NCBI GenBank assembly: GCA_002429165.1
Contig: DIYV01000117.1
Coordinates: forward strand, 1,302 to 28,783
Direction of reading: 5' to 3'
From: Gallionella sp. UBA6045
GTDB taxonomy: Bacteria; Pseudomonadota; Gammaproteobacteria; Burkholderiales; Gallionellaceae
DNA length: 27,482 nt
Shown in pieces: positions 15,737-23,289 of this stretch. The position numbers were made by a program, and so were the translations under genes. Under the pieces are notes generated by a model. It worked only from the letters and a program-made list of their open reading frames with translations, was not told the origin of the DNA and searched no databases. How positions within the stretch are numbered: position 1 is the first letter of the stretch; each line of letters starts with the position of its first letter.

Positions 15737-15967
15737 ATGAAAAACATCAAAGTCCTCGGCACGGGTTGTGCCAACTGCAAGACCACGCTGAAACTGATCG
15801 AGACTGCCGCCAAAGAAAAGGGCGTGACTGTCGAGCTTGAGAAAGTCGAAGACATCCAGGCCATCATGTCCTACGGCGTGATGGCCACACCCGGCGTGGT
15901 GGTGGACGGCAAGGTGGTGCATGCGGGCGGTGTGCCAAGCCGCGACAAGATCGCGGGCTGGCTGTAA
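15737..15967 (+). CDS. Mini-thioredoxin (MTH895/redox-active disulfide family)
   Basis: A 76-residue thioredoxin-fold protein: MKNIKVLGTGCANCK at the N-terminus with redox CxxC at C11 and C14, a cis-proline loop MATPGVVVDGK, and a short C-terminal helix. The family is often found next to DUF318 permeases; the reductant is unknown. It may recycle a disulfide formed by the arsenate reductase encoded downstream, or keep permease thiols reduced, but neither is shown. GGAG lies upstream of the ATG. The next gene starts 5 nt after its stop. Confidence 0.9.
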   Translation: MKNIKVLGTGCANCKTTLKLIETAAKEKGVTVELEKVEDIQAIMSYGVMATPGVVVDGKVVHAGGVPSRDKIAGWL

Positions 15968-15972
15968 TCGCA

Positions 15973-16404
15973 ATGGATAGCGCAGCAGCAGAAGCTTTTC
16001 ATGCGCGCCTGAAGGGAACCTTCCAGGGTATCCTGCAATGGCAACAACTGGATGAACTGTGGGCGCGCGTCAAAACCGGCCCGTGGTTCTTCTACCAGGT
16101 GGGCGAGGAGCTGCCGCAAAAATCGCTGGGCGGTGACGAACTCGCCGTGCGCATCGATGCGCTGAACACGCTGCTGCGGCATGACCACGACTACCACTAC
16201 TGCGGCATCGTCTATGTCGATAATGTGGAGGTGCCCACCTTGATCAAAGTCTATGATCCCAACACCCTGGGCTCTTCCTGCAGCCATAACGCCACACCCA
16301 CTCCGCCCGGCTGGATACTCAGCACCGCCCAGCCGGCGTCCATCGAGAGCGACATCCCGACTCCCAGTAACCGCAGGCATTGGTGGCAACTTTTTTCACA
16401 CTGA
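15973..16404 (+). CDS. Unrecognised small soluble protein in the ars cluster
   Basis: I do not recognise this 143-residue protein. It has no signal peptide or membrane helix. The middle contains a compact histidine- and cysteine-bearing stretch RHDHDYHYCGIVYVDN (H70, H72, H75, C77). This is followed by KVYDPNTLGSSCSHN (C103, H105) and a proline-rich segment, ending with HWWQLFSH. The clustered His and Cys residues could form a metal or arsenite site, which is inference. It starts 5 nt after the mini-thioredoxin stop with only a weak ribosome site, so it is probably translated by coupling. Codon use resembles that of its neighbours. Confidence 0.75.
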   Translation: MDSAAAEAFHARLKGTFQGILQWQQLDELWARVKTGPWFFYQVGEELPQKSLGGDELAVRIDALNTLLRHDHDYHYCGIVYVDNVEVPTLIKVYDPNTLGSSCSHNATPTPPGWILSTAQPASIESDIPTPSNRRHWWQLFSH

Positions 16405-16500
16405 GTGAGCAATGGGCGAACACAGAATAAAAATGATATTTCAGGTTGAGTCGGCGCGTATCGATGCACATCACAGCGTCGCTCGCTGCAAGGGTGCCTC

Positions 16501-17394
16501 ATGAGCGCACATCACTCGCGTGCCCATGCCGCGAGCTACAACCGCGCTTTTGTTATCGGGATTGCGCTGAATGTGGCGTTCGTGCTGGTCGAGGCATTCT
16601 ACGGCTGGCAGGCCGATTCGCTCGCGCTGCTTTCCGATGCGGGACACAACCTGAGCGACGTGCTGGGATTGCTGATGGCATGGGGAGGATTTTATCTGGC
16701 ACGGTTGCGCCCCAATCGAAAACATACTTACGGCTGGGGTCGCGCGACCATACTGGCGGCATTGTTCAATGCGCTGATTTTGCTCATCGCAATAGGCGGC
16801 ATCGTGTGGGAGGCTATCTCCAGATTTTCGCACCCGGTACCGATTCAGGGCGGCGTCGTGATGCTGGTTGCCGCTGTGGGTGTCGTCATCAACGGCATCA
16901 CCGCATGGATGTTCATGTCGGGCAACAAGGATGATCTCAATCTGCGCGGTGCTTTTCTGCACATGGCGGCCGATGCGCTGGTTTCGCTCGGCGTGGTCAT
17001 TGCCGGCGCATTGTTTATCTGGACCGGATGGGTATGGCTTGATCCGGCAATCAGCCTGGTCATCGCTGTGCTGGTCTTGCTGGGCACATGGGGGCTACTG
17101 CGTCAGTCTTTGCACCTTACTCTGGACGGCGTACCCGCCTCGATCGAATTGGATACGGTTAAAAGTTTCCTGTCCGCGCTACCCGATGTCAGCGAAGTAC
17201 ATGACCTGCATGTGTGGGCGATGAGCACGTCCGAAACCGCACTGACCGTGCATCTGGTCATGTGCAACGGGCATCCTGGAGATGATTTTCTTAACCACGT
17301 GGCTGAGGAATTGCACCATGACTTCGCCATCGAACATGCCACCATTCAGATTGAAGTTTCCGCCCGACAATGTGCCTTGTCCAACCATACGTAA
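16501..17394 (+). CDS. Cation diffusion facilitator (zinc/cobalt-type exporter)
   Basis: Exports divalent metal ions from the cytoplasm in exchange for protons. The 297-residue protein has six transmembrane segments. It carries the two HxxxD metal sites typical of zinc CDF proteins: SDAGHNLSD in helix 2 (H49, D53) and HMAADALVS in helix 5 (H154, D158). The C-terminal soluble domain has VSEVHDLHVWAMS, the usual dimer metal-site region. The N-terminus is histidine-bearing (MSAHHSRAHA). It follows a 96-bp gap, the longest in the cluster, so it may have its own promoter. Its presence between arsenic genes is unusual, and it probably handles Zn, Co or Cd rather than arsenic. Confidence 0.9.
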   Translation: MSAHHSRAHAASYNRAFVIGIALNVAFVLVEAFYGWQADSLALLSDAGHNLSDVLGLLMAWGGFYLARLRPNRKHTYGWGRATILAALFNALILLIAIGGIVWEAISRFSHPVPIQGGVVMLVAAVGVVINGITAWMFMSGNKDDLNLRGAFLHMAADALVSLGVVIAGALFIWTGWVWLDPAISLVIAVLVLLGTWGLLRQSLHLTLDGVPASIELDTVKSFLSALPDVSEVHDLHVWAMSTSETALTVHLVMCNGHPGDDFLNHVAEELHHDFAIEHATIQIEVSARQCALSNHT

Positions 17395-17414
17395 TTTTTT
17401 AACAGGAGAATCAA

Positions 17415-17915
17415 ATGCAGCAAGAAAGAACCTACCACGTGCTGGTGTTATGTACCGGCAACTCAGCCCGCAGCATCCTGGGCGAGGCGTTGTTCAATGA
17501 GCTGGGCAAAGGAAGATTCATCGCGCACAGCGCGGGCAGCAAGCCGGCCGGACAAGTAAATCCGTTCGCACTGGAATTGCTGAAACAGCAGGGATTCGCC
17601 ACTGAAGGTCTGCGCAGCAAAAGCTGGGATGAGTTCGCCACACCCGGCGCGCCGGAGTTCGATTTTATTTTTACTGTGTGCGACAACGCTGCCGGTGAAG
17701 CGTGTCCACTCTGGTTGGGCAAGCCCGCCACGGCGCATTGGGGCATCCCCGATCCGGCGCATGTCGAGGGTGATGAGGCGCGGCGTGCAGCGTTCAAGAA
17801 AGCTGCCGAACAGTTGGCGCGGCGCATCCAGTTGTTCCTGAGTTTGCCCATCGACAAACTGGACAAGCTTACGCTGAAAGAAAAACTCGCCGAGATCGGC
17901 CGTATCAGGGACTGA
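17415..17915 (+). CDS. arsC: Arsenate reductase, low-molecular-weight phosphatase type
   Basis: Reduces arsenate to arsenite so that it can be exported. The 166-residue protein has the P-loop CTGNSARS (C13 nucleophile, R19). The redox cysteine pair is in TVCDNAAGEACPLW (C89, C97), and the acid aspartate is in GIPDPAH (D113). The TVCDNAAGEACP and HWGIPDP pattern is the proteobacterial form of the LMW-PTPase-like ArsC family. The electron donor (thioredoxin or glutathione/glutaredoxin) is not decided by sequence. The C-terminus is about 30 residues longer than the S. aureus type. Placed 20 bp after the CDF gene and 4 bp before acr3. Confidence 0.93.
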   Translation: MQQERTYHVLVLCTGNSARSILGEALFNELGKGRFIAHSAGSKPAGQVNPFALELLKQQGFATEGLRSKSWDEFATPGAPEFDFIFTVCDNAAGEACPLWLGKPATAHWGIPDPAHVEGDEARRAAFKKAAEQLARRIQLFLSLPIDKLDKLTLKEKLAEIGRIRD

Positions 17916-17919
17916 GAAA

Positions 17920-18951
17920 ATGAACCTGTTCGAGCGTTACCTGACCGTCTGGGTCGGGCTGTGCATCATCATCGGCGTGCTGCTTGGCCAATTCCTGCCC
18001 AGCGTATTCTATGCGATTTCCAGCCTGGAGATCGCCAAAGTCAACATTCCGGTCGGCGTGCTGGTGTGGGTGATGATCATTCCGATGCTGCTGAAGATCG
18101 ACTTCGGCGCACTGCATCAGGTCAGGGCGCACAGCCGCGGCATCGGCGTCACCTTGTTCGTCAACTGGGCTGTGAAACCATTCTCGATGGCCTTTCTCGG
18201 CTGGCTGTTCATCCGCCATGTGTTCGCCGCCTATCTGCCGCAGGACCAGCTGGACAGTTACATCGCCGGGCTGATCCTGCTGGCCGCCGCGCCCTGCACC
18301 GCGATGGTGTTCGTGTGGAGCAATCTGGTGAAAGGCGACCCGTATTTCACGCTGTCGCAGGTGGCGCTCAACGACACCATCATGATCTTCGCCTTCGCAC
18401 CGCTGGTGGCGTTGCTGCTCGGTGTCGCCAGCATTGCCGTGCCCTGGGACACGCTGTTCGTCTCGGTGTTTTTTTACATCGTGATCCCGGTCATCATCGC
18501 GCAACTGTTGCGCCGCAGATTGCTGGCGAAGGGCGAAGCGGCATTCAAATATGCGATGGAAATAATCGCGCCCTTGTCGATGGGTGCGCTGCTGGTGACG
18601 CTGGTGCTGCTGTTCGCCTTGCAGGGCAACGCCATTGTCGCGCAGCCGCTCATCATCGCGATGCTGGCCGTGCCTATCCTGATCCAGGTAGTGTTCAATT
18701 CCGGCCTGGCCTATTGGCTGAACCGGCGCCTGGGCGTGGCGCACTGCGTTGCCGCGCCATCAGCGCTGATAGGCGCGAGCAACTTCTTCGAGCTGGCGGT
18801 GGCCACAGCCATCAGTCTGTTCGGTTTTCAGTCCGGCGCGGCGCTGGCCACTGTGGTCGGCGTGCTGGTCGAAGTGCCGGTGATGTTGCTGGTGGTAAAG
18901 ATCGCCAATGCCTCGCAACAATGGTACGTGCGAGGCAAGCCCGTCAGTTGA
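17920..18951 (+). CDS. arsB: Arsenite efflux permease Acr3
   Basis: Ten-helix inner-membrane carrier that expels arsenite. The 343-residue protein shows the Acr3 hallmarks KPFSMAFLGWLF, the essential-cysteine motif APCTAMVFVWSNL (C126), the helix ALIGASNFFELAVA, and VLVEVPVML with an acidic residue (E318). It is Acr3, not the unrelated E. coli ArsB. It follows arsC by 4 bp and ends the cluster. A GC-rich hairpin lies immediately downstream. Confidence 0.96.
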   Translation: MNLFERYLTVWVGLCIIIGVLLGQFLPSVFYAISSLEIAKVNIPVGVLVWVMIIPMLLKIDFGALHQVRAHSRGIGVTLFVNWAVKPFSMAFLGWLFIRHVFAAYLPQDQLDSYIAGLILLAAAPCTAMVFVWSNLVKGDPYFTLSQVALNDTIMIFAFAPLVALLLGVASIAVPWDTLFVSVFFYIVIPVIIAQLLRRRLLAKGEAAFKYAMEIIAPLSMGALLVTLVLLFALQGNAIVAQPLIIAMLAVPILIQVVFNSGLAYWLNRRLGVAHCVAAPSALIGASNFFELAVATAISLFGFQSGAALATVVGVLVEVPVMLLVVKIANASQQWYVRGKPVS

Positions 18952-18955
18952 ACAG

Positions 18956-18973
18956 CCGCCCGTTAACGGGCGG
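18956..18973 (+). terminator. Hairpin after the ars cluster
   Basis: CCGCCCG-TTAA-CGGGCGG gives a perfect 7-bp GC stem with a TTAA loop, 4 nt past the acr3 stop. It lacks a clear U-tract, so it may be a factor-dependent terminator or a 3'-end stabiliser. Confidence 0.5.
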
Positions 18974-19073
18974 GTAAAGCGCCGGCGAAACGCGAAGTAC
19001 TGCTTGCTGCAAATCACGGTTAATGTTGCAGATGTAATCACAGCGTCATAAATATTCCCTATAACGGATATTT

Positions 19074-19640
19074 ATGACGAAGCTGATCCTGTTTCTGATG
19101 ATATTCATACTCAGCAATGCTGCCTGGCCGTATGACCCCCATCATGAATTGCTTGTGGATGTAAGCAGGAAGGGAGATTTATATACCCTGATCGTCAGCT
19201 TCGACACTTCGTTAACGAAATGTGCGGCCTACCATTACCTGACCGATTATGACGGCGCCAAGGATTTGCCGGGCGTGATCAAGTCGATCGCTTACCGTGA
19301 ATCCACAAACAAGGTAAAGGTTGACCGTATCGCCGACGAACATATCCTGTTCTTCAATGTCCGTCTCCACTCGCTGATGGAGTACACGGAAAACCCTTTC
19401 GACCGCATCGCGTTCACACAACTGTCGGGTGACTCGAAAGCGTTTCAGGGGAGCTGGGAAATCGTTCCGAACCAGCAAGGCAGTACGCTCAGGTTCAGGG
19501 GCCTCTGGGAACCGGATTCCCTGATTCCTTTTTTTATCATCGATCACTTCGCCAAGAATGGCCTCATAGACAAGTTCGATGCGATTGCGCAGCTCGCCGA
19601 ACAGCGCAAGGAAAAACTGTCGAACAGTTGCATAAACTGA
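19074..19640 (+). CDS. Exported SRPBCC (START-like) domain protein
   Basis: A 188-residue protein with an N-terminal signal peptide (MTKLILFLMIFILSNAAW). The mature part resembles SRPBCC/polyketide-cyclase-like ligand-binding proteins: FDTSLTKCAAYHYLTDYDGAKDLPG, then beta-rich segments ending in LRFRGLWEPDSLIPFFIIDHF and an amphipathic C-terminal helix. SRPBCC folds bind hydrophobic ligands such as lipids or quinones; the ligand here is unknown. It stands alone, convergent with the LpxH-like gene. The family call rests on pattern similarity only. Two cysteines are present (C50 and one near the C-terminus). Confidence 0.7.
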   Translation: MTKLILFLMIFILSNAAWPYDPHHELLVDVSRKGDLYTLIVSFDTSLTKCAAYHYLTDYDGAKDLPGVIKSIAYRESTNKVKVDRIADEHILFFNVRLHSLMEYTENPFDRIAFTQLSGDSKAFQGSWEIVPNQQGSTLRFRGLWEPDSLIPFFIIDHFAKNGLIDKFDAIAQLAEQRKEKLSNSCIN

Positions 19641-19725
19641 GAGATGCCGTAACGGGGAATGCCAAAATAATGAAACGCCCAGACTCGTTTTTCAGTGGGG
19701 TTCGTTTTCCGTGGGGCAGGACAAT

Positions 19726-20553
19726 TCAGGCTGTTTGCAGTTTGCGGCCATTTTCCGTTAACGGGCTTGCGCTACCCCGCCACTCGATGAGTTCCAGCCG
19801 GCCATCAAGATGCTCAACAATCGCAGTGCAACTATCCACCCAGTCTCCGCAATTGACATACAGAAGATCGTCGACCTCCCTGATGACGGCGCTGTGGATG
19901 TGTCCGCAGATCACACCATTCAGCCCGCGATCCCGTACTGAATGGATCACGGAATCCTCGAAATCGAACACGAATGAGACCGCTGACTTGACCTTGCGCT
20001 TGGCATATCCGGCCAGCGACCAGTAGCCGTTGATACGCAGCGTGCGGCGCCACCAGGACAGCCATCCGTTAAGGCGCACCAGCAGGTCGTATCCGACATC
20101 GCCCAAAACAGCCAGCCAACGGTGGTGCCGGGTTACCTGGTCGAACTGGTCGCCGTGGGTGAGCAGGAAGCGTTTACCGTCGGCTGTTTCATGCAGCCAT
20201 TCATACGAAATCAGAATATCCCCGAATAAGGTGCCGCAGTATTCCCGCAATACTTCGTCGTGATTGCCGGGGATGAAGACCACTTTTTCCCCATGCCGCG
20301 CACGGCGCAGAATTTTCTGCACGACCGTGTTCTGCACAGGCGACCACTGTATGCTGCGTCCCATGGACCAGAAATCGATAATGTCGCCCAGCAGAAACAG
20401 GTGATCACTTTCAAATTCGCGAAGGAAGTCAAGCAGCCGGTCTGCCTGGCAACCTCGTGTGCCCAGATGGATATCGGATAGGAATATTGAACGGACTTTC
20501 ACTTCATCAGAATAGTCGGGGAGTGTGACGTTTTCATGAAAAGAGTCTTTCAT
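19726..20553 (-). CDS. LpxH-like metallophosphoesterase (UDP-2,3-diacylglucosamine diphosphatase family)
   Basis: A 275-residue cytoplasmic or membrane-peripheral calcineurin-like phosphoesterase. Dinuclear metal motifs appear in order: SDIHLG (D27, H29), GDIIDFW (D57), GNHDE (N97, H98), THGDQFD (H133) and GHIH (217-220). The SDIHLG, GDIIDFW and GNHD spacing resembles LpxH, which cleaves UDP-diacylglucosamine to lipid X in lipid A synthesis. The gene is larger than typical LpxH and belongs more to the LpxH2-like branch. Whether it is the main enzyme of the pathway cannot be told here. Encoded alone, divergent from the histone-like gene. Confidence 0.83.
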   Translation of the reverse strand: MKDSFHENVTLPDYSDEVKVRSIFLSDIHLGTRGCQADRLLDFLREFESDHLFLLGDIIDFWSMGRSIQWSPVQNTVVQKILRRARHGEKVVFIPGNHDEVLREYCGTLFGDILISYEWLHETADGKRFLLTHGDQFDQVTRHHRWLAVLGDVGYDLLVRLNGWLSWWRRTLRINGYWSLAGYAKRKVKSAVSFVFDFEDSVIHSVRDRGLNGVICGHIHSAVIREVDDLLYVNCGDWVDSCTAIVEHLDGRLELIEWRGSASPLTENGRKLQTA

Positions 20554-20600
20554 TTTTATTTCGGGAGTAATTATCCGACTAACCCGGGTAAATATTTCAA

Positions 20601-20629
20601 TTGCACTTGATACTCAAAAAAGCTAATCT
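20601..20629 (+). promoter_or_regulatory. Predicted sigma-70 promoter of the H1-like gene
   Basis: TTGCAC, a 17-nt spacer and TAATCT lie about 100 nt upstream of the ATG at 20732. An overlapping alternative is TTGATA, 18 nt, TACAAT (20607-20636). Both are in an AT-rich stretch between divergent genes. Confidence 0.5.
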
Positions 20630-20731
20630 TTACAATGAAGAATGGGTGCAAAGCAACAGAAGAATATCAACAGTCATATGCGGTTTGAATAAACCGGATC
20701 AGAATTTCAATAATCAGGGAAGGAATTAATA

Positions 20732-21115
20732 ATGACTAAAATCAGCAAACCAAATTATTTAACCATGGCTAAGCAATTATCCAAGGTTGAAACCGAACGA
20801 TTGTTGTCAAGAATGGGCGGAAAACTGGACCGCAGACTGGAGAAGGGCAAGTTGAGCCAGCAAGAAGCTTTGGCTAAACAGTTGGAGTTGGAAGATGAGC
20901 AACTCCAGGAATGGCGCAAGGTCATGCATAGCCTGAAGAAAAAAGAAGCAGAAAAGGAAGCCAAGAAAGAAGAGAAGGCCAGGGCAAAAGCACCAGCCAA
21001 GGCAAAGACACCGGCTAAAGCGAAAGCTCCCGCCAAAGCAAAAGCTCCGGCTAAAGCCCCAGCTAAAGCAAAGGCAAAGGTGCACTCAGCGGTTAAAGCG
21101 CCTGCAGGGGGTTAA
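20732..21115 (+). CDS. Histone H1/AlgP-like Lys-Ala-Pro-rich protein
   Basis: A 127-residue very basic protein. The N-terminal part (1-65) is a possible alpha-helical domain (TERLLSRMGGKLDRRLEKGKLSQQEALAKQLELEDEQLQEW in short segments). It is followed by an E/K-rich linker (68-84) and a tail built from AKAPAK/AKAP units. Tails of this kind in AlgP and in bacterial H1-like proteins bind DNA through lysines; the role here is inferred from composition. An AAGGAATTAATA ribosome region precedes the ATG. It has its own promoter and is followed by a hairpin. Confidence 0.8.
   Translation: MTKISKPNYLTMAKQLSKVETERLLSRMGGKLDRRLEKGKLSQQEALAKQLELEDEQLQEWRKVMHSLKKKEAEKEAKKEEKARAKAPAKAKTPAKAKAPAKAKAPAKAPAKAKAKVHSAVKAPAGG
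20984..21079 (+). repeat. 18-bp tandem repeat in the H1-like gene
   Basis: Four 18-bp units of the type GCAAAAGCTCCGGCTAAA (20984-21055) plus a 12-bp partial unit and a GCAAAG pair encode (AKAPAK)n. Third positions vary between units, so the repeat is kept at the protein level. Copy number is likely variable between strains. Confidence 0.8.
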
Positions 21116-21159
21116 GGTCGAACCGGCTAAATATCAGACTACCGCTACAATTCGGTATA

Positions 21160-21185
21160 ACTGCGGATTATTTAAAATCCGCAGT
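21160..21185. terminator. 10-bp perfect hairpin between convergent genes
   Basis: ACTGCGGATT and AATCCGCAGT pair perfectly around a 6-nt loop, 44 nt after the H1-like stop and about 95 nt after the end of the hydrolase gene on the other strand. No U-tract is seen on either strand. It may end both transcripts. Confidence 0.5.
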
Positions 21186-21279
21186 GACAAGAGTATCACC
21201 GAGTAGATAAGTTGTTTGTTCCCCTCGCTACACGTGCAGATAAGACTGCCGCTCCAGGCAAATCGACGCTGCTTCAAAA

Positions 21280-22035
21280 TTACAAATTCAACCAATCCTT
21301 GACTTGTTGCGATACCCATACGCCATCGTCCAGCGGCAAGTCATGTCCGGCAGTCGGATGCAGTCTGATCGCGCAACCCCAATGATGCGCCAGCGTGTGC
21401 GAGCACTTTACATCAACCAGCCGGTCTTGCTGCCCAGCCAGTAACAACACCGGTACAGATGGTGCTACCGGTGCGGCACGATAACTGACAGCGGCATGCA
21501 GTTGGCGCAGGATATTGGCGCGGGTGATCGGACATTCCCGTGCATAGGCTGTCCACTGTTGCAATATCGCCTGTTTGCGTTCTGCATTGCCTGTCAGTGA
21601 ACTGGTGAGTTTCAGGATCAGGCTTTCGCGCTGAACTGCCGAGCCAAACAGCAGGTGACGGATCAGGGCGGGATAATTTGCCGGACGCAGCCGGTGATAA
21701 AAAGGGTTGTAGGGCGGCAGGCTGGTATTGATCAATACCATTCTCTCCAGCTCGGACGGGTACAGCTCACTCCATGCCACCGCTACCATCGCCCCCAACG
21801 ACAAGGCCAGCACATTGTATGGCGGCGTGTAACCCAGTTGCATGAGTCGTGTATGGCAATAGTTGGCCATCTCCGCCACGCTGTTGGGGCTGGCCTGCGT
21901 ATGCAATCTGCCATTGCCGGGAAAATCCAGGGCGACTATATTTTGCGCACCCAGGGTATTCTGAAACAGCATGGGAAACTCACCCCAATGGCGTGCTTCG
22001 CGCATCAAGCCGCGCAACAGCACCCAGGTGGTCAT
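21280..22035 (-). CDS. Alpha/beta-hydrolase fold protein
   Basis: A 251-residue soluble hydrolase. The catalytic triad can be placed: nucleophile S79 in LALSLGAM, D204 in AGQQDRLVD and H231 in TAGHDLPLDD. The N-terminal LLRGLMREARHWGEF and ALDFPGNG are typical of the fold. Substrate unknown; esterases, lipases and acyl-transferring relatives share this layout. Its ATG overlaps the stop of the upstream M14 peptidase gene by 4 nt (ATGA), so the two proteins probably act together. Confidence 0.85.
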   Translation of the reverse strand: MTTWVLLRGLMREARHWGEFPMLFQNTLGAQNIVALDFPGNGRLHTQASPNSVAEMANYCHTRLMQLGYTPPYNVLALSLGAMVAVAWSELYPSELERMVLINTSLPPYNPFYHRLRPANYPALIRHLLFGSAVQRESLILKLTSSLTGNAERKQAILQQWTAYARECPITRANILRQLHAAVSYRAAPVAPSVPVLLLAGQQDRLVDVKCSHTLAHHWGCAIRLHPTAGHDLPLDDGVWVSQQVKDWLNL

Positions 22036-23042
22036 GGCCTATACCAGCGTGCCACGGCACGCTCCTGCAAACGGTTGCGGTTGGGTCCTTTGGCCAGCCA
22101 ATTGTCATGGCTGCAAGTGGCACGCATCAGAAAATCCAGCCAGACAGTATGTCTGCGCAGAACCCTGTGCAAGCGATGTTCGACCGAAGGATTGAACAAG
22201 CCGTGGCGGGAAAACAGTTGGCGGGGATTTTTTTTCACCCACAGCCATGAACCCATTTCCAGCGTCAAAGGCAAAAAGATTTTGCTCTTGTCCTGTTGCG
22301 CTTGCAGATACAGATGATCCCACACGTCGCCGTGAGTGCGGTATTGCAGGCTTTGCGGTTCAAACAGGTATCGGGTGTTGGGATGGGATTCGTGAAACAA
22401 TTCTTCCAGCGTCAGGATGTCTGCCAGCTGATCGATCGGATTGACGGTATGCGCATGGGGAAACCATACCCGATCGCGCAAGCCGAAGCCTGAATGGCAA
22501 TCCACGGCGATGCTGAAAGACCGTGTCAGCAATGCTTCCTGGACGGTACGGTACAACGCCTGATTCTCTATCTCCATCTCGGCTCCGGCCGGGCCGCGAT
22601 ACCAGGGCAAGCGGGGGCTGATCCGGTGTCCGCCGAGCAGGAAAGGAACGCTGCCATCGGCTTCTATCGGCGCGTTGCGCATCAGGTCCACGCCTTGCGG
22701 ATTGCAGCGCGTCGACTGCCACATGCCGCCCGGATTGATCAAAGGCATGAATACCAGCCGCACTTCCTGAAGCATGTGATGCAGGCTCTTGTCCCACTTC
22801 ATGCGGGTGAGCAGACTGCGCAAGAAGTACAGCAATACCTGCGTGCCGATGCGCTCCAGGCCATGGATGCCGCCAAAAAATCCGATGGCGGGCAACTTGG
22901 GATCGGGGTTGCCCATGGTCAGCCGGTATACCGGGAAACGTTGATCGCCTGCGCTGACTTCACACGCAACATGAGCTTCCAGATGGTCGCGGCCAAACTC
23001 GAGTATACGTTCCAGTTCGCTTAATTCGGGGAGGGTGGACAT
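22032..23042 (-). CDS. M14-family zinc carboxypeptidase-like protein
   Basis: A 336-residue protein with no signal peptide, so probably cytoplasmic. M14 features are the zinc motif GGIHGLERIG (H60, E63), the third ligand in DCHSGFG (H183), the substrate-pocket segment INPGG and NPQGVDLMRN, and the probable catalytic glutamate in LTLEMGSW (E262). M14 enzymes remove C-terminal residues from peptides or deacylate amino acids; the substrate here is unknown. The start ATG opens the frame. It leads a two-gene unit with the alpha/beta-hydrolase (4-nt overlap). Confidence 0.86.
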   Translation of the reverse strand: MSTLPELSELERILEFGRDHLEAHVACEVSAGDQRFPVYRLTMGNPDPKLPAIGFFGGIHGLERIGTQVLLYFLRSLLTRMKWDKSLHHMLQEVRLVFMPLINPGGMWQSTRCNPQGVDLMRNAPIEADGSVPFLLGGHRISPRLPWYRGPAGAEMEIENQALYRTVQEALLTRSFSIAVDCHSGFGLRDRVWFPHAHTVNPIDQLADILTLEELFHESHPNTRYLFEPQSLQYRTHGDVWDHLYLQAQQDKSKIFLPLTLEMGSWLWVKKNPRQLFSRHGLFNPSVEHRLHRVLRRHTVWLDFLMRATCSHDNWLAKGPNRNRLQERAVARWYRP

Positions 23043-23289
23043 GACGTTGTTCAGGTCTGTACTTTAGAATTATTGATGCTTTTGGTTATACCGTTATTTA
23101 CGCTGGTATCACCGTTTTTTGTATCGGGTGTTGTGGTTTACTTTCAGTTTTCAGGCAGGCTTTCGCATTATTGTTTCAACAATTAATTCCGGACAATGCC
23201 AGACGGGTCTCTGATGAGACACGTTAGACATTGTTCGGTGGCGTTGCGCAGTCGCGAATCAACCTTCGTGACTGCTTTTCAGAAATTGT
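23043..23289. other. Intergenic region with two consecutive hairpins
   Basis: This 247-bp gap between olsB (ending at 23290) and the M14 gene holds a 23-bp imperfect inverted repeat with a TGAT loop (23189-23238) and an 11-bp inverted repeat with one mismatch (23248-23275). The side nearer the M14 gene is AT-rich and probably holds its promoter. No gene was seen. Confidence 0.55.

Noticed and set aside
17961..18977. Second long frame overlapping acr3 on the same strand
   Set aside because: Shifted frame inside a fully recognisable Acr3 gene; the product is Arg/Ala/Gly-rich noise without membrane helices.
23189..23238. Resemblance to an integron attC site (GTTAGAC within an imperfect palindrome)
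   Set aside because: The partner box expected at the other end (RYYYAAC) is missing, the core is in the arm rather than at the end, and no integrase or cassette array is present.
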